A stretch of 64,000 bases of DNA, taken from Burkholderiales bacterium. GTDB lineage: Bacteria; Pseudomonadota; Gammaproteobacteria; Burkholderiales; WYBJ01. Each line of letters starts with the position of its first letter. Position 1 is the first letter of the stretch. The notes beneath the pieces are model-generated. The model had not been told where the DNA came from and searched no databases. It was given only the letters and a program-made list of their open reading frames with translations. The position numbers were made by a program, and so were the translations under genes. Positions 1 through 10,181 of the stretch are shown here, piece after piece. The DNA is taken from positions 310,001 through 374,000 of the forward strand of contig JALHQN010000001.1 in the NCBI GenBank assembly GCA_022841915.1. The letters run 5' to 3'.

Positions 1-772
1 GCGGCACGTGCTCGAAAACGGCCAGCGCAAGAACGACCGCACCGGCACCGGCACGCTGAGCGTGTTCGGCTACCAGTTGCGCTTCGACCTGCAGCGCGGC
101 TTTCCGCTGCTGACCACCAAGAAAGTGCATCTGAAGTCCATCATCCACGAACTGCTGTGGTTCCTGAAGGGCGACACGAACGTGCGCTACTTGAAGGAGA
201 ACGGCGTCACGATCTGGGACGAGTGGGCCGACGAGCACGGCGATCTCGGTCCGGTGTACGGCCGTCAATGGCGCTCCTGGCCGACACCCGATGGTGGGCA
301 CATCGATCAGATCAGCCAGGTGCTGGCCGAGCTGAAGAGCAACCCGGATTCGCGCCGCATGCTCGTGTGCGCCTGGAACGTCGCCGACCTGCCGAAGATG
401 GCGCTGATGCCCTGTCATGCCTTGTTCCAGTTCTACGTGGCCGACGGCCGCCTGTCGTGCCAGCTCTATCAGCGCAGTGCCGATATCTTTCTGGGGGTGC
501 CGTTCAACATCGCCTCGTATGCGCTGCTCACGCTGATGATGGCCCAGGTCTGCGGGCTCAAGCCGGGCGAGTTCATTCACACCTTCGGCGACACGCATCT
601 GTATTTGAACCATCTCGACCAGGCCCGGGAACAACTCTCGCGCGAGCCTCGCCCGCTGCCGACGATGAAGCTCAATCCGAACGTCACCAGCCTCTTCGAC
701 TTCCGCTACGAAGATTTCGAACTGGTGGGCTACGAGCCTCACCCCGCGATCAAGGCGCCCGTCGCCGTCTGA
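1..772 (+). CDS. thyA: Thymidylate synthase, 5' end outside window
   Basis: Converts dUMP to dTMP using methylene-tetrahydrofolate, releasing dihydrofolate. The frame is open from the window edge (first complete codon at 2-4), and by comparison with E. coli ThyA about a dozen N-terminal residues are missing. Seen directly: the [12 protein letters not shown] segment, the catalytic-cysteine motif [10 protein letters not shown] (Cys codon 413-415), the dUMP-binding [10 protein letters not shown] stretch, and the family C-terminus ending IKAPVAV. folA follows after 23 bases on the same strand, so the enzyme that makes dihydrofolate and the one that recycles it are probably cotranscribed. Nothing unusual apart from the truncation by the window. 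Confidence 0.97.
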   Translation, partial: RHVLENGQRKNDRTGTGTLSVFGYQLRFDLQRGFPLLTTKKVHLKSIIHELLWFLKGDTNVRYLKENGVTIWDEWADEHGDLGPVYGRQWRSWPTPDGGHIDQISQVLAELKSNPDSRRMLVCAWNVADLPKMALMPCHALFQFYVADGRLSCQLYQRSADIFLGVPFNIASYALLTLMMAQVCGLKPGEFIHTFGDTHLYLNHLDQAREQLSREPRPLPTMKLNPNVTSLFDFRYEDFELVGYEPHPAIKAPVAV

Positions 773-795
773 GACGCGCACCAGGAGCGACCTCG

Positions 796-1314
796 ATGAG
801 CCCTTCACCCCGCGTGTCCTTGATCGTCGCGATGAGCCGCAACGGCGTCATCGGCAAGGACAACCGACTGCCCTGGCACCTGCCCGCGGACCTGAAGCGA
901 TTCAAGGAACTCACGATGGGACACACCATCGTGATGGGCCGCAAGACTTGGGCGTCGATCAACCGCCTGCTTCCCGGCCGGCGCAGCGTGATCCTCACCC
1001 GCAACCCCGAATTTCAGGTCGAAGGAGCGATCGTCGCGCATTCGCTCGAACAGGCGCTGCTCGCGGCGGGCAGCGACGACGAGGTCTTCGTCATCGGCGG
1101 CGAGGAGATTTTCCGCCTCGCCATGGCGCATGCCGATCGCATCTACCTCACCATCGTACAGGCGCAGTTCGACGGTGACACCTTCATGCCCCCCGTCGAT
1201 CCGGCGCAATGGCACAAGGCGAGCAGCGAATCCCACCCGGCGACCGACACCAGCCCGCTCGCATGGTGTTTCGAGATCCACGAGCGCATCCCCGGCACCC
1301 AAGGCACGTCATGA
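796..1314 (+). CDS. folA: Dihydrofolate reductase
   Basis: Reduces dihydrofolate to tetrahydrofolate with NADPH; 172 residues, normal family size. The N-terminal IVAMSRNGVIG and LPWHLPADLKRFK motifs carry the conserved Trp and the active-site Asp, and VMGRKTW plus VFVIGGEEIF form the NADPH site. The start at 796 is chosen over a long upstream open frame because AGGAG lies at 783-787 and the family begins here. The stop overlaps the start of the next gene as ATGA, so translation of the Sel1 protein is probably coupled. Target of trimethoprim-type inhibitors in this family. Confidence 0.96.
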   Translation: MSPSPRVSLIVAMSRNGVIGKDNRLPWHLPADLKRFKELTMGHTIVMGRKTWASINRLLPGRRSVILTRNPEFQVEGAIVAHSLEQALLAAGSDDEVFVIGGEEIFRLAMAHADRIYLTIVQAQFDGDTFMPPVDPAQWHKASSESHPATDTSPLAWCFEIHERIPGTQGTS

Positions 1315-1973
1315 AGCTGGCGCTTGCCGGCGCACTGCTATGGGCGCTGGTCGGCGCCGGCTCGCTGCACGCGCAGTCACCGAGCAATCTTGAAGCATTG
1401 CAGCAGCGTTCGGAGGCTGGTGATCGCAAGGCGACTCGCACACTGGCCGAAGCCTACTATCTCGGACGAGACGGCGCGCAACAGGACTTCGCCCAGGCAG
1501 CCCGATGGTATCGCCGGTTGGCGGCTCAAGGCGATGCGGCGGCCCAGACCACCCTCGGACTCATGTATGCACGCGGGATAGGCGTCGACAAGGACATGAC
1601 CGAGGCGCGCAAGTGGTGGAGCCTTGCCGCGGCGCAGAACGACCCGGGCGCCCAACACAACCTCGGCATGGTGTTCCTCGAAGGCCAAGGCGTCGCACCC
1701 GACCCGTCTCATGCCCTGCACTGGTTCCGACGCGCGGCCGCACGCGGTCATGTGCTCGCGCAGCGCATCGCGGGCCTCATGTACATCGAAGGCAACGGCA
1801 CCGAGCGCGATGCCCTGACCGGCGCGGTGTGGCTCGTCATCGCCGCCGAACGCGGCGACGAGGGCGCCCAGGAAGCGCTCAAGACACTGAGCCCGCGGAT
1901 AGGCGCCGAGACCCTCTCGCAGGCCCGATCGCGGGCCGCACCGTGGCTGGCGAAATACAGTCAGCAGCGTTGA
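1311..1973 (+). CDS. Exported Sel1-repeat protein
   Basis: 220 residues starting inside the folA stop codon (ATGA). The first 20 residues are a signal peptide ending around SLHAQS, so the protein is periplasmic. The rest is a run of Sel1-like repeats, seen as AEAYYLGRDGAQQDFAQAAR, GLMYARGIGVDKDMTEAR, GMVFLEGQGVAPDPSHAL and GLMYIEGNGTERDALTG; such solenoids act as protein-interaction scaffolds. No catalytic motif is visible, so the partner is unknown. Its coupling to folA looks like convenience of operon layout rather than shared function. Confidence 0.85.
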   Translation: MKLALAGALLWALVGAGSLHAQSPSNLEALQQRSEAGDRKATRTLAEAYYLGRDGAQQDFAQAARWYRRLAAQGDAAAQTTLGLMYARGIGVDKDMTEARKWWSLAAAQNDPGAQHNLGMVFLEGQGVAPDPSHALHWFRRAAARGHVLAQRIAGLMYIEGNGTERDALTGAVWLVIAAERGDEGAQEALKTLSPRIGAETLSQARSRAAPWLAKYSQQR

Positions 1974-1987
1974 GCGGGCGCCCGACC

Positions 1988-2560
1988 TCAGATCTTGGGC
2001 AGCGTCACGCCCTGTTGTCCTTGGTACTTGCCGCCCCGGTCGCGGTACGACGTCTCGCAGATATCGTCGGCGGCCGCTTCGAGAAAAATCACTTGCGCCA
2101 CGCCTTCGTTGGCGTAGATCTTCGCGGGCAAGGGCGTCGTGTTGGAGAATTCGAGGGTCACGTGCCCCTCCCATTCGGGCTCGAGCGGCGTGACATTGAC
2201 GATGATGCCGCAGCGCGCGTAGGTCGACTTGCCCAGGCAGACGACCAGCACGTTGCGCGGGATCCGAAAGTACTCCACCGTGCGCGCCAGGGCAAAGGAG
2301 TTGGGGGGGATGATGCAGTAATCGCCCCGCACGTCGACGAACGACTTCTCGTCGAAGGCCTTGGGGTCGACGATCGTGCTGTTGAGATTGGTGAAGAGCT
2401 TGAATTCGCTCGAGCAGCGCAGATCGTAGCCATAGCTCGATGTCCCGTAGGACACGATGCGCTGACCTGCGACTTCCTTCACCTGCCCCGGCTCGAACGG
2501 CTCGATCATGCCGTGCTCGGCCGCCATCCGGCGGATCCAGCGATCCGATTTGATGCTCAC
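1988..2560 (-). CDS. dcd: dCTP deaminase
   Basis: Deaminates dCTP to dUTP, feeding dUMP to ThyA, whose gene is nearby. 190 residues, close to the family norm. The start is a GTG at 2560 preceded by AGGGAGG; the open frame upstream is the shadow of mrp. Motifs seen: SSYGYDLRC near the N-terminus, the [10 protein letters not shown] strand, the [10 protein letters not shown] segment and the [13 protein letters not shown] active-site region with its catalytic Glu, ending GGKYQGQQG. It lies convergent to the Sel1 gene and 44 bases downstream of mrp on the same strand, probably cotranscribed with it. Confidence 0.95.
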   Translation of the reverse strand: MSIKSDRWIRRMAAEHGMIEPFEPGQVKEVAGQRIVSYGTSSYGYDLRCSSEFKLFTNLNSTIVDPKAFDEKSFVDVRGDYCIIPPNSFALARTVEYFRIPRNVLVVCLGKSTYARCGIIVNVTPLEPEWEGHVTLEFSNTTPLPAKIYANEGVAQVIFLEAAADDICETSYRDRGGKYQGQQGVTLPKI

Positions 2561-2604
2561 GACGTGCTCGCCTCCCTGCGTGCTCGTTCGTATTCCCGCG
2601 CGAC

Positions 2605-3693
2605 CTAGGTGTTCTGCACCACGATCTTGGGAAACGCCGAGGAATGATCCTGCTGTTTGTCGGCCAGCTTCACGGCCACGCGCCGCGCGATCTGCCGGTA
2701 GATCTGGGCGGCTCGCGAATCCGGCGCCGCCACCACGGTGGGACATCCGGAATCGGCCTGCTGGCGAATATCGATGTCCAGCGGGATGCTGCCAAGGACT
2801 TCGACGCGGTAATCCTTCGCCATGCGATCGGCGCCGCCTTCGCCGAAGATGTGCGATTCGTGACCGCAGTTCGGGCACACGTGGGTGCTCATGTTCTCGA
2901 CGATGCCGAGAATGGGAATGTTCACCTTCTCGAACATCTTGAGCCCCTTGCGGGCGTCGAGCAACGCGATGTCCTGGGGCGTAGTCACGATGACCGCGCC
3001 CGTCACCGGCACGCGCTGCGCCAACGTGAGCTGGATGTCGCCGGTGCCCGGCGGCAGATCGACCACGAGGTAATCGATGTCCTTCCAATGCGTTTCGTTC
3101 AACAGTTGCTCGAGCGCTTGCGTGACCATCGGCCCACGCCAGACCATGGGCGTTTCTGTGTCGATCATGAAGCCGATCGACATCGCCTGCACGCCATGGC
3201 CGACCATCGGCTCGATGCGCTTGCCGTCCTTGGACTCGGGACGCCCCTTGATGCCGAGCATGGTGGGCTGCGACGGACCGTAGATGTCGGCATCGAGCAT
3301 GCCGACCGTCGCGCCTTCGGCGGCCAGCGCCAGCGCGAGATTGACCGACACCGTGCTCTTGCCGACACCGCCCTTGCCGGAGGCCACGGCCACGATGTTC
3401 TTCACGTTCGGCACCAGCTTCACGCCGCGCTGGACCGCATGCGACACGATCTTGCTCGTGACGAGCACATCGACGCTGTCCACGCCGGGGATGGCCTTGA
3501 TCTGCTCGGCAATCGCCTTGCGAGTGCTGTCGAAAACCGTCTTGGCCGGATAGCCCAGGACAATCTCGATGCCGACCGCTGCACCGTCGATCTTGACGGA
3601 CTTGACGCTCTTGCCGGCCAGATAGCTCTTGCCGGTATCGGGGTTGATGAGGGTGTCGAGTTGCGCCTCGACCTGCTCGCGGGTGATTGCCAC
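2605..3693 (-). CDS. apbC: Mrp/ApbC iron-sulfur cluster carrier ATPase
   Basis: Cytosolic P-loop NTPase that binds and transfers Fe-S clusters to apoproteins. 362 residues: an N-terminal MIP18-like (FeS assembly) domain over about residues 5-85, then a ParA/MinD-type ATPase with the deviant Walker [11 protein letters not shown] at 105-114, the [10 protein letters not shown] segment, and a CxxC (HVCPNCGHE, around residue 273) that bridges the cluster in a dimer. It runs divergently from metG, as often seen in Proteobacteria, across a 237-base intergenic region, and upstream of dcd. Confidence 0.94.
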   Translation of the reverse strand: MAITREQVEAQLDTLINPDTGKSYLAGKSVKSVKIDGAAVGIEIVLGYPAKTVFDSTRKAIAEQIKAIPGVDSVDVLVTSKIVSHAVQRGVKLVPNVKNIVAVASGKGGVGKSTVSVNLALALAAEGATVGMLDADIYGPSQPTMLGIKGRPESKDGKRIEPMVGHGVQAMSIGFMIDTETPMVWRGPMVTQALEQLLNETHWKDIDYLVVDLPPGTGDIQLTLAQRVPVTGAVIVTTPQDIALLDARKGLKMFEKVNIPILGIVENMSTHVCPNCGHESHIFGEGGADRMAKDYRVEVLGSIPLDIDIRQQADSGCPTVVAAPDSRAAQIYRQIARRVAVKLADKQQDHSSAFPKIVVQNT

Positions 3694-3930
3694 GGCGGTA
3701 CTCCTGATTTCGATCGATCGATTCTAGCGAATTAAGTCTGCCGCCGGGGACCGGCGACGAGGCATCACATCCCTGTCGGCACTGTGGTCTGACACGACCG
3801 ACGCAGAGGCGTTTCGCCTCGCCTACCCCAGCGCAAGTGCTAGGCCCTGGCCCCGAGCGGCTGAGCGGGAACGACAGGGATCGGGATATTCCTACTGCTA
3901 GAATCGGGTCTTTATCCGGGTGATGCCTCG

Positions 3931-6051
3931 ATGCCCCGCCGACTCCTCGTTACTTCAGCCTTGCCGTACGCCAACGGCGCGATCCACCTTGGACACTTGG
4001 TCGAGTACATCCAGACCGACATCTGGGTACGCTTCCAGCGCATGCAGGGTCACGAGGTCACCTATGTGTGCGCCGACGACACGCACGGCACCCCGATCAT
4101 GTTGCGCGCGCAGTCCGAGGGGATCACGCCCGAAGCGCTGGTCGAGCGCGTGTACGGCGAGCACACCCGCGACTTCTTCGGCGGCGAAGAGGCCCTGCGA
4201 AGCGGCAAGCTGGGCGGCTTTCTCGTCAGCTTCGACAACTATCACAGCACCAACTCCCCGCAGAACCGAGCGTTCTGTGAAGACGTCTATACCCAGCTGA
4301 AAAACGCGGGGCTGATCCAGATTCGCTCGGTCGAGCAGTTCTTCGACCCGGTGAAGTCGATGTTCCTGCCGGACCGCTACATCAAGGGCGAATGCCCGAA
4401 GTGCGCGGCCAAGGACCAGTACGGCGATTCCTGCGAAGTGTGCGGCTCGACCTATTCGCCGACCGATCTCAAGAACCCCTATTCCGCAGTCTCGGGTGCC
4501 GCCCCCGTGCGCAAAGCCTCCGAGCATCATTTTTTCCGCCTGTCCGATCCGCGCTGCGAGAGCTTCCTCAGGCAATGGACACAAGGCGGCGAGCACGTCC
4601 AGAGCGAAGCGGGCAACAAGTTGAAGGAATGGTTGGGCGAACCGGGCGAGAACAAGCTCGCCGACTGGGACATCTCGCGCGACCCCCCCTATTTCGGCTT
4701 CGAGATCCCGGGCACCGACGGGCAGAAATTCTTCTACGTCTGGCTCGATGCGCCGGTCGGCTACTTCGGCAGCTTCCGTCACTACTGCGAACGCGTCGGC
4801 AAGACGCAAGCGCAGATGGATGCCTACCTGCGCCCGGGCAGCGACACCGAACTCGTCCACTTCATCGGCAAGGACATTCTTTATTTCCATGCCTTGTTCT
4901 GGCCTGCGATGCTCGAGCATGCCGGCTATCGCACGCCGAGCAAGGTCTTCGCCCACGGCTTCCTCACCGTCAACGGCGAGAAGATGTCGAAGTCTCGCGG
5001 CACCTTCATCACTGCCCGCAGCTACCTCGACCTCGGCCTCAATCCCGAATGGCTGCGCTACTACTACGCAGCCAAGCTGGGCGCGACCATGGAAGACATC
5101 GATCTGAACCTCGATGACTTCGTGGCACGCGTGAACAGCGATCTGGTGGGCAAGTTCGTGAACATCGCCAGTCGCTGCGCCGGCTTCCTCTCCAAGCGCT
5201 TCGGCGGCGTCCTGGCCGAAACGGACGCCGGTGCCAGCGAGGTGATGGCGCTGCTCGCACAATCGGCGCAAACCGTGGCGACGCATTATGAGGACCGAGA
5301 ATTCGGCAAGGCGATCCGCCGCATCATGGAACTCGCGGATGCCGCCAATCAATACGTCGACGCGCAGAAGCCCTGGGAGCTTGCGAAAGACCCGGCCAAT
5401 GCGCCGCGTCTGCACGCGGTGTGCTCCACGGCCATCGGATTTTTCCGCGTGCTGACCCTGTATCTGAAGCCGGTGCTGCCGCGCCTGGCGGAGCAGGTCG
5501 AGGACTTCCTCAACATCGCCCCGCTGAGCTGGTCCGACGCGCAGCGTACGCTGCCCGCCGGTCATCGCATCGACGACTACAAACACTTGATGACCCGAAT
5601 CGACACGAAACAGGTGGCCGCCTTGGTAGACGCGAACAAAGAATCCCTGCAACCCACGCCCGCACCTTCACCCGCTCGTCATGCCGAGCAGCAACAGCAC
5701 GCAGAGAAGCCGGCCGCATCCGCGCACATCAACATCGACGACTTCGCCAAGGTCGATCTGCGCGTGGCCCGGATCGTGAATGCCGATCATGTCGCCGGCG
5801 CCGACAAGCTGCTCAAGCTCGATCTGGACGTCGGCGTGCTCGGCACACGGACGGTGTTCGCCGGCATCAAGTCCCGCTACGACCCCGAGCAATTGAAGGG
5901 GCGTCTGACGATCGTCGTCGCCAATCTCGCGCCGCGCAAGATGAAGTTCGGCACCTCAGAAGGCATGATTCTCGCCGCGAGCGACGACTCCGGCGGGCCG
6001 TTCCTGTTGGCCGTCGACGATGCCGCCAAGCCGGGCATGAAGGCGAAGTAA
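3931..6051 (+). CDS. metG: Methionyl-tRNA synthetase with C-terminal tRNA-binding domain
   Basis: Charges tRNA-Met. 706 residues. The class I signatures are HLGH (19-22) and KMSKS (351-355). Four cysteines in CPKCA...CEVCG (155, 158, 168, 171) form the zinc knuckle. The last 110 residues are an EMAP-II/Trbp111-type OB domain ([12 protein letters not shown], then GTRTVFAGI and [12 protein letters not shown]) that improves tRNA binding and dimerises in E. coli MetG. The linker before it is Pro/Ala/His rich. A weak -10-like TAGAAT lies at 3899-3904. Its stop overlaps the next start as TAATG. Confidence 0.97.
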   Translation: MPRRLLVTSALPYANGAIHLGHLVEYIQTDIWVRFQRMQGHEVTYVCADDTHGTPIMLRAQSEGITPEALVERVYGEHTRDFFGGEEALRSGKLGGFLVSFDNYHSTNSPQNRAFCEDVYTQLKNAGLIQIRSVEQFFDPVKSMFLPDRYIKGECPKCAAKDQYGDSCEVCGSTYSPTDLKNPYSAVSGAAPVRKASEHHFFRLSDPRCESFLRQWTQGGEHVQSEAGNKLKEWLGEPGENKLADWDISRDPPYFGFEIPGTDGQKFFYVWLDAPVGYFGSFRHYCERVGKTQAQMDAYLRPGSDTELVHFIGKDILYFHALFWPAMLEHAGYRTPSKVFAHGFLTVNGEKMSKSRGTFITARSYLDLGLNPEWLRYYYAAKLGATMEDIDLNLDDFVARVNSDLVGKFVNIASRCAGFLSKRFGGVLAETDAGASEVMALLAQSAQTVATHYEDREFGKAIRRIMELADAANQYVDAQKPWELAKDPANAPRLHAVCSTAIGFFRVLTLYLKPVLPRLAEQVEDFLNIAPLSWSDAQRTLPAGHRIDDYKHLMTRIDTKQVAALVDANKESLQPTPAPSPARHAEQQQHAEKPAASAHINIDDFAKVDLRVARIVNADHVAGADKLLKLDLDVGVLGTRTVFAGIKSRYDPEQLKGRLTIVVANLAPRKMKFGTSEGMILAASDDSGGPFLLAVDDAAKPGMKAK

Positions 6052-6920
6052 TGCGCCTGCGGGGGATGCTGGCCCTGACACTGGCCCTGACCCTGATCGC
6101 GGCGTTGCCCGCCTTCGCCCAACCCGAGCAGGTCCACTTTGCCGGCATCGGCGAGTTCGACGGTGCACCAGTGGCGCTGAGCGCGTGGCTGTACCGGCCA
6201 GCGGGTGCCGGGCCCTTCCCGGCTGTCGTCATCATGCACGGCTGCAGCGGCATGCACGACCGGGAAGGCAATCTGACCCGCGGCTACCGCTATCGCGCCG
6301 AATTGCTGCGCGACCTGGGCTATGTCGTATTGCTTCCGGACAGCTTCGGACCGCGCGGATATCGCAGCATCTGCAGTCTGCGTCCACGCCCCGTGCTACC
6401 CGGTCGCGACCGGGTCCGCGACGCCCACGCGGCCGCGAACTGGCTGGCCCAACAGCCCGACGTCGATCCCGGCGGCATCGCACTTGCGGGGTGGTCCAAT
6501 GGCGGCGCCACAGTGCTGGCGGCAATGCAACGTGCGCCCGCAGATCTTCCCCGCTTCCGGGCGGCGATCGCCTTCTACCCGAGTTGCAGCGCTGCGGCGC
6601 GCCGCGACCCGCCCTATGCGCCCTACGCGCCGCTGCTGATCCTCATCGGCGAGGCCGACGACTGGACGCCCGCGGCGCCCTGCGTGGAACTGGCCAAGCG
6701 CGCGGATACGAGCCTCGCCCCGCTGACGGTCGTCACGTTTCCGGAGGCTCACCATGCTTTCGACAGCATCGGTGCCCCGCTGCGGCGCCGGGAAGACGTG
6801 GGCAATGCCAACAGCCCCACAGGCCGGGGGGCGACGGTGGGCGAGCATCCCGTCGCTCGGGAGCAGGCCAACGCCCGCATGCGCGAGTTCCTCGAGCGCC
6901 ATCTCGCCCGCCGGCACTGA
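6051..6920 (+). CDS. Exported dienelactone-hydrolase-family alpha/beta hydrolase
   Basis: 289 residues beginning on the last base of the metG stop codon. A signal peptide (residues 1-23, ending PAFAQ) sends it to the periplasm. The alpha/beta-hydrolase fold is shown by the oxyanion segment VVIMHGCSGMHD, the nucleophile elbow GWSNGG with Ser149, the acidic-residue strand LLILIGEADDWTP, and the late His of EAHHAFD (about 234-235). The Ser nucleophile, rather than the Cys of classical cytosolic dienelactone hydrolases, makes it an esterase-like relative. Substrate not predictable from sequence. Position after metG suggests readthrough expression only. Confidence 0.85.
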   Translation: MRLRGMLALTLALTLIAALPAFAQPEQVHFAGIGEFDGAPVALSAWLYRPAGAGPFPAVVIMHGCSGMHDREGNLTRGYRYRAELLRDLGYVVLLPDSFGPRGYRSICSLRPRPVLPGRDRVRDAHAAANWLAQQPDVDPGGIALAGWSNGGATVLAAMQRAPADLPRFRAAIAFYPSCSAAARRDPPYAPYAPLLILIGEADDWTPAAPCVELAKRADTSLAPLTVVTFPEAHHAFDSIGAPLRRREDVGNANSPTGRGATVGEHPVAREQANARMREFLERHLARRH

Positions 6921-6956
6921 ACACCGCCGAACCGATCGATCACAAGGAGCCTCCTC

Positions 6957-8066
6957 ATGCGCATCGAGCGCGTCGAAGCCGAAGCACTCTCCATTCCCCT
7001 CAGCCGCGATTTCGGCGGCAGCACCTATCACGTCACCAAGCGCTGCACGGTCATCACCCGTGTGTACGGCAGCGACGGCGTGGTGGGCGAGGTCTACAAC
7101 GGCGACAACCGGGATCATGCCATCGACATTGCACGCATGGTCCGCGAGATACTCGCCCCGCTGGTGATCGGCGAGGATCCCTTCGCCATCGAACGCCTGT
7201 GGCAGAAGATGTTCGCACTGAGCATCGCCGCGGGCGAGCGCAAGCATCTGCTCGAAGCCATTGCCTGCATGGATTGTGCGCTCTGGGATCTGATGGGCAA
7301 GACGCTGAAAAAGCCTGTGCGCGATCTGCTCGGCGGCTACTGCGATCGCCTGCCCATCATCTCGATCGGCGGCTACTACGTCGAAGGCAAGACCTACGCC
7401 GACATCGGTCGCGAGATGCAGATGTATCGGGATGCCGGCATGGCCGGCTGCAAGTTCAAGGTGGGCGGCCTGACACCGGAAGAAGACGCCAAGCGGGTGC
7501 AAGCGGCGCGCGCGGCCGCAGGCGACGACTTCGTCCTGATGGTCGATGCCAATCGCGGCTGGAACGTTCAGGATGCGATCCGTTTCGCCCGCCTGGTCGA
7601 GCCGCTCGGCATTCGCTGGTTCGAGGAGCCCTGCCACTGGTACGACGATGCGGCCATGATGGCGCAGGTGCGCAAGGCGACCCGCATTCCGATCACCGCC
7701 GGCCAGTGCGAGATCACCAGCCAAGGCGTGCGGCGTCTGGTCGATGCCGGCGCGGTGGATCTGGTGAACTACGATGTCTCCGAAGGCGGCGGGGTCACCG
7801 ACTGGCGCCGGGCCGCCGCGCTATGCGGTGCCGCCGGCGTGCACATGGCGCACCATGAAGAATCGCAGATCTCGATCCATCTGCTGACTTCGATTGCGCA
7901 CGGCACCTATGTCGAATGCTTCGGCGATCCGGAGCGCGACCCGGTGTGGCAGACCGTCTGGGCGAATCGGCCCAAGGTCAAGGACGGCATGTTCGAACTG
8001 CCGAGCGGGCCGGGATTCGGCATCGAACTCGACCGCAAGCTGGTGCAGAAGTACCGCGTCGCCTGA
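6957..8066 (+). CDS. Enolase-superfamily enzyme (mandelate racemase / muconate lactonizing type)
   Basis: 369 residues; acts on a carboxylate through proton abstraction next to the acid and Mg-stabilised enolate formation. The KxK acid-base pair is CKFKVGG (Lys166, Lys168). Metal ligands are Asp197 in MVDANRGW, Glu223/224 in WFEEPCHW and Glu252 in AGQCEIT. A His-rich HMAHHE stretch (296-300) sits where the second base of the mandelate-racemase branch lies. RBS AAGGAG precedes the start. Likely a sugar-acid or hydroxy-acid dehydratase or racemase; the precise substrate is unknown. Neighbouring genes give no pathway context. Confidence 0.87.
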   Translation: MRIERVEAEALSIPLSRDFGGSTYHVTKRCTVITRVYGSDGVVGEVYNGDNRDHAIDIARMVREILAPLVIGEDPFAIERLWQKMFALSIAAGERKHLLEAIACMDCALWDLMGKTLKKPVRDLLGGYCDRLPIISIGGYYVEGKTYADIGREMQMYRDAGMAGCKFKVGGLTPEEDAKRVQAARAAAGDDFVLMVDANRGWNVQDAIRFARLVEPLGIRWFEEPCHWYDDAAMMAQVRKATRIPITAGQCEITSQGVRRLVDAGAVDLVNYDVSEGGGVTDWRRAAALCGAAGVHMAHHEESQISIHLLTSIAHGTYVECFGDPERDPVWQTVWANRPKVKDGMFELPSGPGFGIELDRKLVQKYRVA

Positions 8067-8081
8067 GGGGTGCGGCACCTG

Positions 8082-8109
8082 GAGCGCGCGATCAGCCGAT
8101 CGTGCGCTC
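8082..8109. terminator. Hairpin between convergent genes
   Basis: GAGCGC-g-CGATC, loop AGCC, GATCG-t-GCGCTC: a 12-pair stem with one G-U, overlapping the stop codon of the NuoB-like gene. No T-run follows on either strand, so it may be a weak or Rho-assisted end signal. Confidence 0.4.
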
Positions 8110-8613
8110 GCGGGTGATCGCCGTCAGGATGCCTTGCATGATCGCCTCGGGCGTGGGCGGACAGCCGGGCACGGCGACATCGACCGGAATGACGTTCGAC
8201 ACCCGCCCGCAGGACGCATAACTTTCGCCGAACACCCCGCCGGTGCAACCGCAATCGCCGATGGCCACGACTAGCTTGGGATCCGGCGTCGCCTCGTACG
8301 TGCGCTTCAAGGCCACTTCCATGTGGCGTGACACCGGCCCGGTGACGAGCAGCATGTCGGCATGCCGCGGACTGGCCACGAACTTGATCCCCAGGCCCTC
8401 GACGTTATAGTGCGCCGTCTGCGCCATGTGGATCTCCAGTTCGCAACCGTTGCACGACCCGGCATCCACGTGGCGAATCGAAAGCGAGCGACCGAAGCGG
8501 CGCAGAATGGCATCGTCCAGACCTTGCTTGGTCACGCGCAAGGCATCGTCGACCTGCACCTCGACGTCGGTGACGATGCCCGATCGGGCAATCTGTTTCA
8601 GCAGGGTGTACAT
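8092..8613 (-). CDS. hyfI: NuoB/HyfI-like small subunit of an Ehr complex
   Basis: 173 residues of the NADH-dehydrogenase 20-kDa / hydrogenase small-subunit family, which binds the proximal (N2-type) 4Fe-4S cluster. All four ligands are present: Cys54 and Cys57 (GSCNGCE), Cys121 (GDCGC) and Cys151 (PGCPPTP). It is the last gene of a six-gene minus-strand operon and would pair with the HyfG-like subunit upstream. With the cluster intact but no NiFe site in its partner, it can still pass or receive electrons, from a donor that is not evident here. Confidence 0.9.
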   Translation of the reverse strand: MYTLLKQIARSGIVTDVEVQVDDALRVTKQGLDDAILRRFGRSLSIRHVDAGSCNGCELEIHMAQTAHYNVEGLGIKFVASPRHADMLLVTGPVSRHMEVALKRTYEATPDPKLVVAIGDCGCTGGVFGESYASCGRVSNVIPVDVAVPGCPPTPEAIMQGILTAITRERTIG

Positions 8614-8640
8614 GGCGGATCTGCCTCGCTCGGCGTGTAC

Positions 8641-10179
8641 TTATAAGTCATGGCCGCTGTAGCTCAGGTTGAACGACTTGTTGATCAGCGGGAAGTCCGG
8701 AACGATATTGTCCATCACCGCACGTTCGAGCAATGGCCAGTTCTGCCAGGACGGATCGTGCGGATGCAGACGCCGTATCCGGGTGTGCGCATCGACTTCG
8801 ACCGCCACGAGCACCTCGCCGCGCCAGCCCTCGATCAGCCCGACGCCGAAACCGCCCGCGTCGTCGAGCGGCTGGCGCACCGGTCCCGCTTGAGCCTGCC
8901 CGAGCAGCACGCGGATCAGGCGCAAGGACTCGAGCACTTCGTCGAAACGCACCGATACACGGGCAGCCACGTCGCCCTCGCCATGCGTCGCCATGCGCAC
9001 CTCGAACCGATCGTAAGGCGCACACGGATGATCGACTCGCAGGTCGGCGGCGAGACCGCTTGCACGACCCGCGAACCCGGTCAGCCCCATGCTTTGAGCG
9101 AGTTCTGGGGCCACCCGCCCAGCGCCCATGAATCGATCCTGGACGCCGGCATGCTCGTCGTAGATGGCGCGCAGCGTTCTGACTTCGCTCTCGAGCAGCC
9201 CGCACAGTTCGAACAGCCGCTGCGGCCCCTCGGGCGGCATATCGAGGGCGACGCCGCCCGGCACGATGAGATCCATCAGGTAGCGATGGCCGAAAAGTTG
9301 CGCATTGACGCGCAATGCCAGTTCCTTCAGGCGCCAGAACTGAAAGAAGCCGAAGGACAGCGCCACGTCGTTGCCGAGATAGCCCAGGTCGCCGAGATGA
9401 TTGTGTATGCGCTCCAACTCGAGCGCGATCGCCCGCAGCCATACCGCGCGCGGTGGCGCTTGCAGGCGGGCGATGCTCTCCGCCGCTTGCGCATAGGCCC
9501 ATGCGTAAGCCACGGTCGAGTCGCCGCTCACGCGCCCGACCAGACGCGCCGCCTGCTCGATAGCCATGCCCTCAGCGAGCTTCTCGATGCCCTTGTGCTT
9601 GTAGCCCAGCCGCTCCTCCAGACGCAGAACGGACTCCCCGACGATGGAGAAGCGGAAGTGCCCGGGTTCGATCGTGCCCGCATGCACGGGCCCGACCGGA
9701 ATCTCGTGCACGCCTTCGCCTTCCACGCGGACGAAGGGATAGTGGTCCGCGCCCGGTTCGAATGCGGCGCCGAGCGCCTGCCCCTTGCGCAGGGGAAACA
9801 CCCCGCCAGGCCAGGCGCCATGACGCAGCCATTTGCGCGAATCGGAGCTGCCCTGCGCATGCACACCGAGCAGATCGTACGTCGCCCGCTGCATTCGGCC
9901 CGCGGCAGGAAACACGTCGGCAATGCTCGGGTAGTGGGGATGATCCGGGCCCAGCGCGACCCGCAGACACAGCAGGCCCGTGCCTGTGAGCAAGGCCACC
10001 CGCAGGGCAAAACCTCGTCCCTGATCCGTATCGTCGCAGCCCCACAATGCCAGCAGCCGCGCGCCTTGCGCCTGCGCCTGCGCGCACACCTCGTGCAGCT
10101 GCTCGGGCGCGATCTCGGCCTGCGCCGCCTGCACGGCACCGGGGATCGACTGAAGTTGGAGGTTCGGAGCAGTGTGCAT
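8641..10179 (-). CDS. hyfG: HyfG/NuoCD-like large subunit lacking NiFe ligands (Ehr type)
   Basis: 512 residues: an N-terminal NuoC-like part (about 1-165) fused to a NuoD/hydrogenase-large-subunit part. In NiFe hydrogenases the metal is held by RxCGxC near the start of this domain and DPCxxC at its end. Here the first motif is RVSGDS (216-221) with both cysteines replaced by serine, and the C-terminus ends SFNLSYSGHDL with no cysteine. It therefore cannot hold a NiFe centre and resembles NuoD or the energy-converting-hydrogenase-related (Ehr) subunits. Starts 2 bases after the hyfF stop codon. Confidence 0.9.
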   Translation of the reverse strand: MHTAPNLQLQSIPGAVQAAQAEIAPEQLHEVCAQAQAQGARLLALWGCDDTDQGRGFALRVALLTGTGLLCLRVALGPDHPHYPSIADVFPAAGRMQRATYDLLGVHAQGSSDSRKWLRHGAWPGGVFPLRKGQALGAAFEPGADHYPFVRVEGEGVHEIPVGPVHAGTIEPGHFRFSIVGESVLRLEERLGYKHKGIEKLAEGMAIEQAARLVGRVSGDSTVAYAWAYAQAAESIARLQAPPRAVWLRAIALELERIHNHLGDLGYLGNDVALSFGFFQFWRLKELALRVNAQLFGHRYLMDLIVPGGVALDMPPEGPQRLFELCGLLESEVRTLRAIYDEHAGVQDRFMGAGRVAPELAQSMGLTGFAGRASGLAADLRVDHPCAPYDRFEVRMATHGEGDVAARVSVRFDEVLESLRLIRVLLGQAQAGPVRQPLDDAGGFGVGLIEGWRGEVLVAVEVDAHTRIRRLHPHDPSWQNWPLLERAVMDNIVPDFPLINKSFNLSYSGHDL

Positions 10180-10181
10180 CG

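Noticed and set aside
3899-3904. Full sigma-70 promoter for metG
   Set aside because: A -10-like TAGAAT is present but no acceptable -35 at 16-18 bases.
8641-10179. Calling the large subunit a functional NiFe hydrogenase
   Set aside because: Both N-terminal cysteines are serine and the C-terminal cysteine pair is missing.
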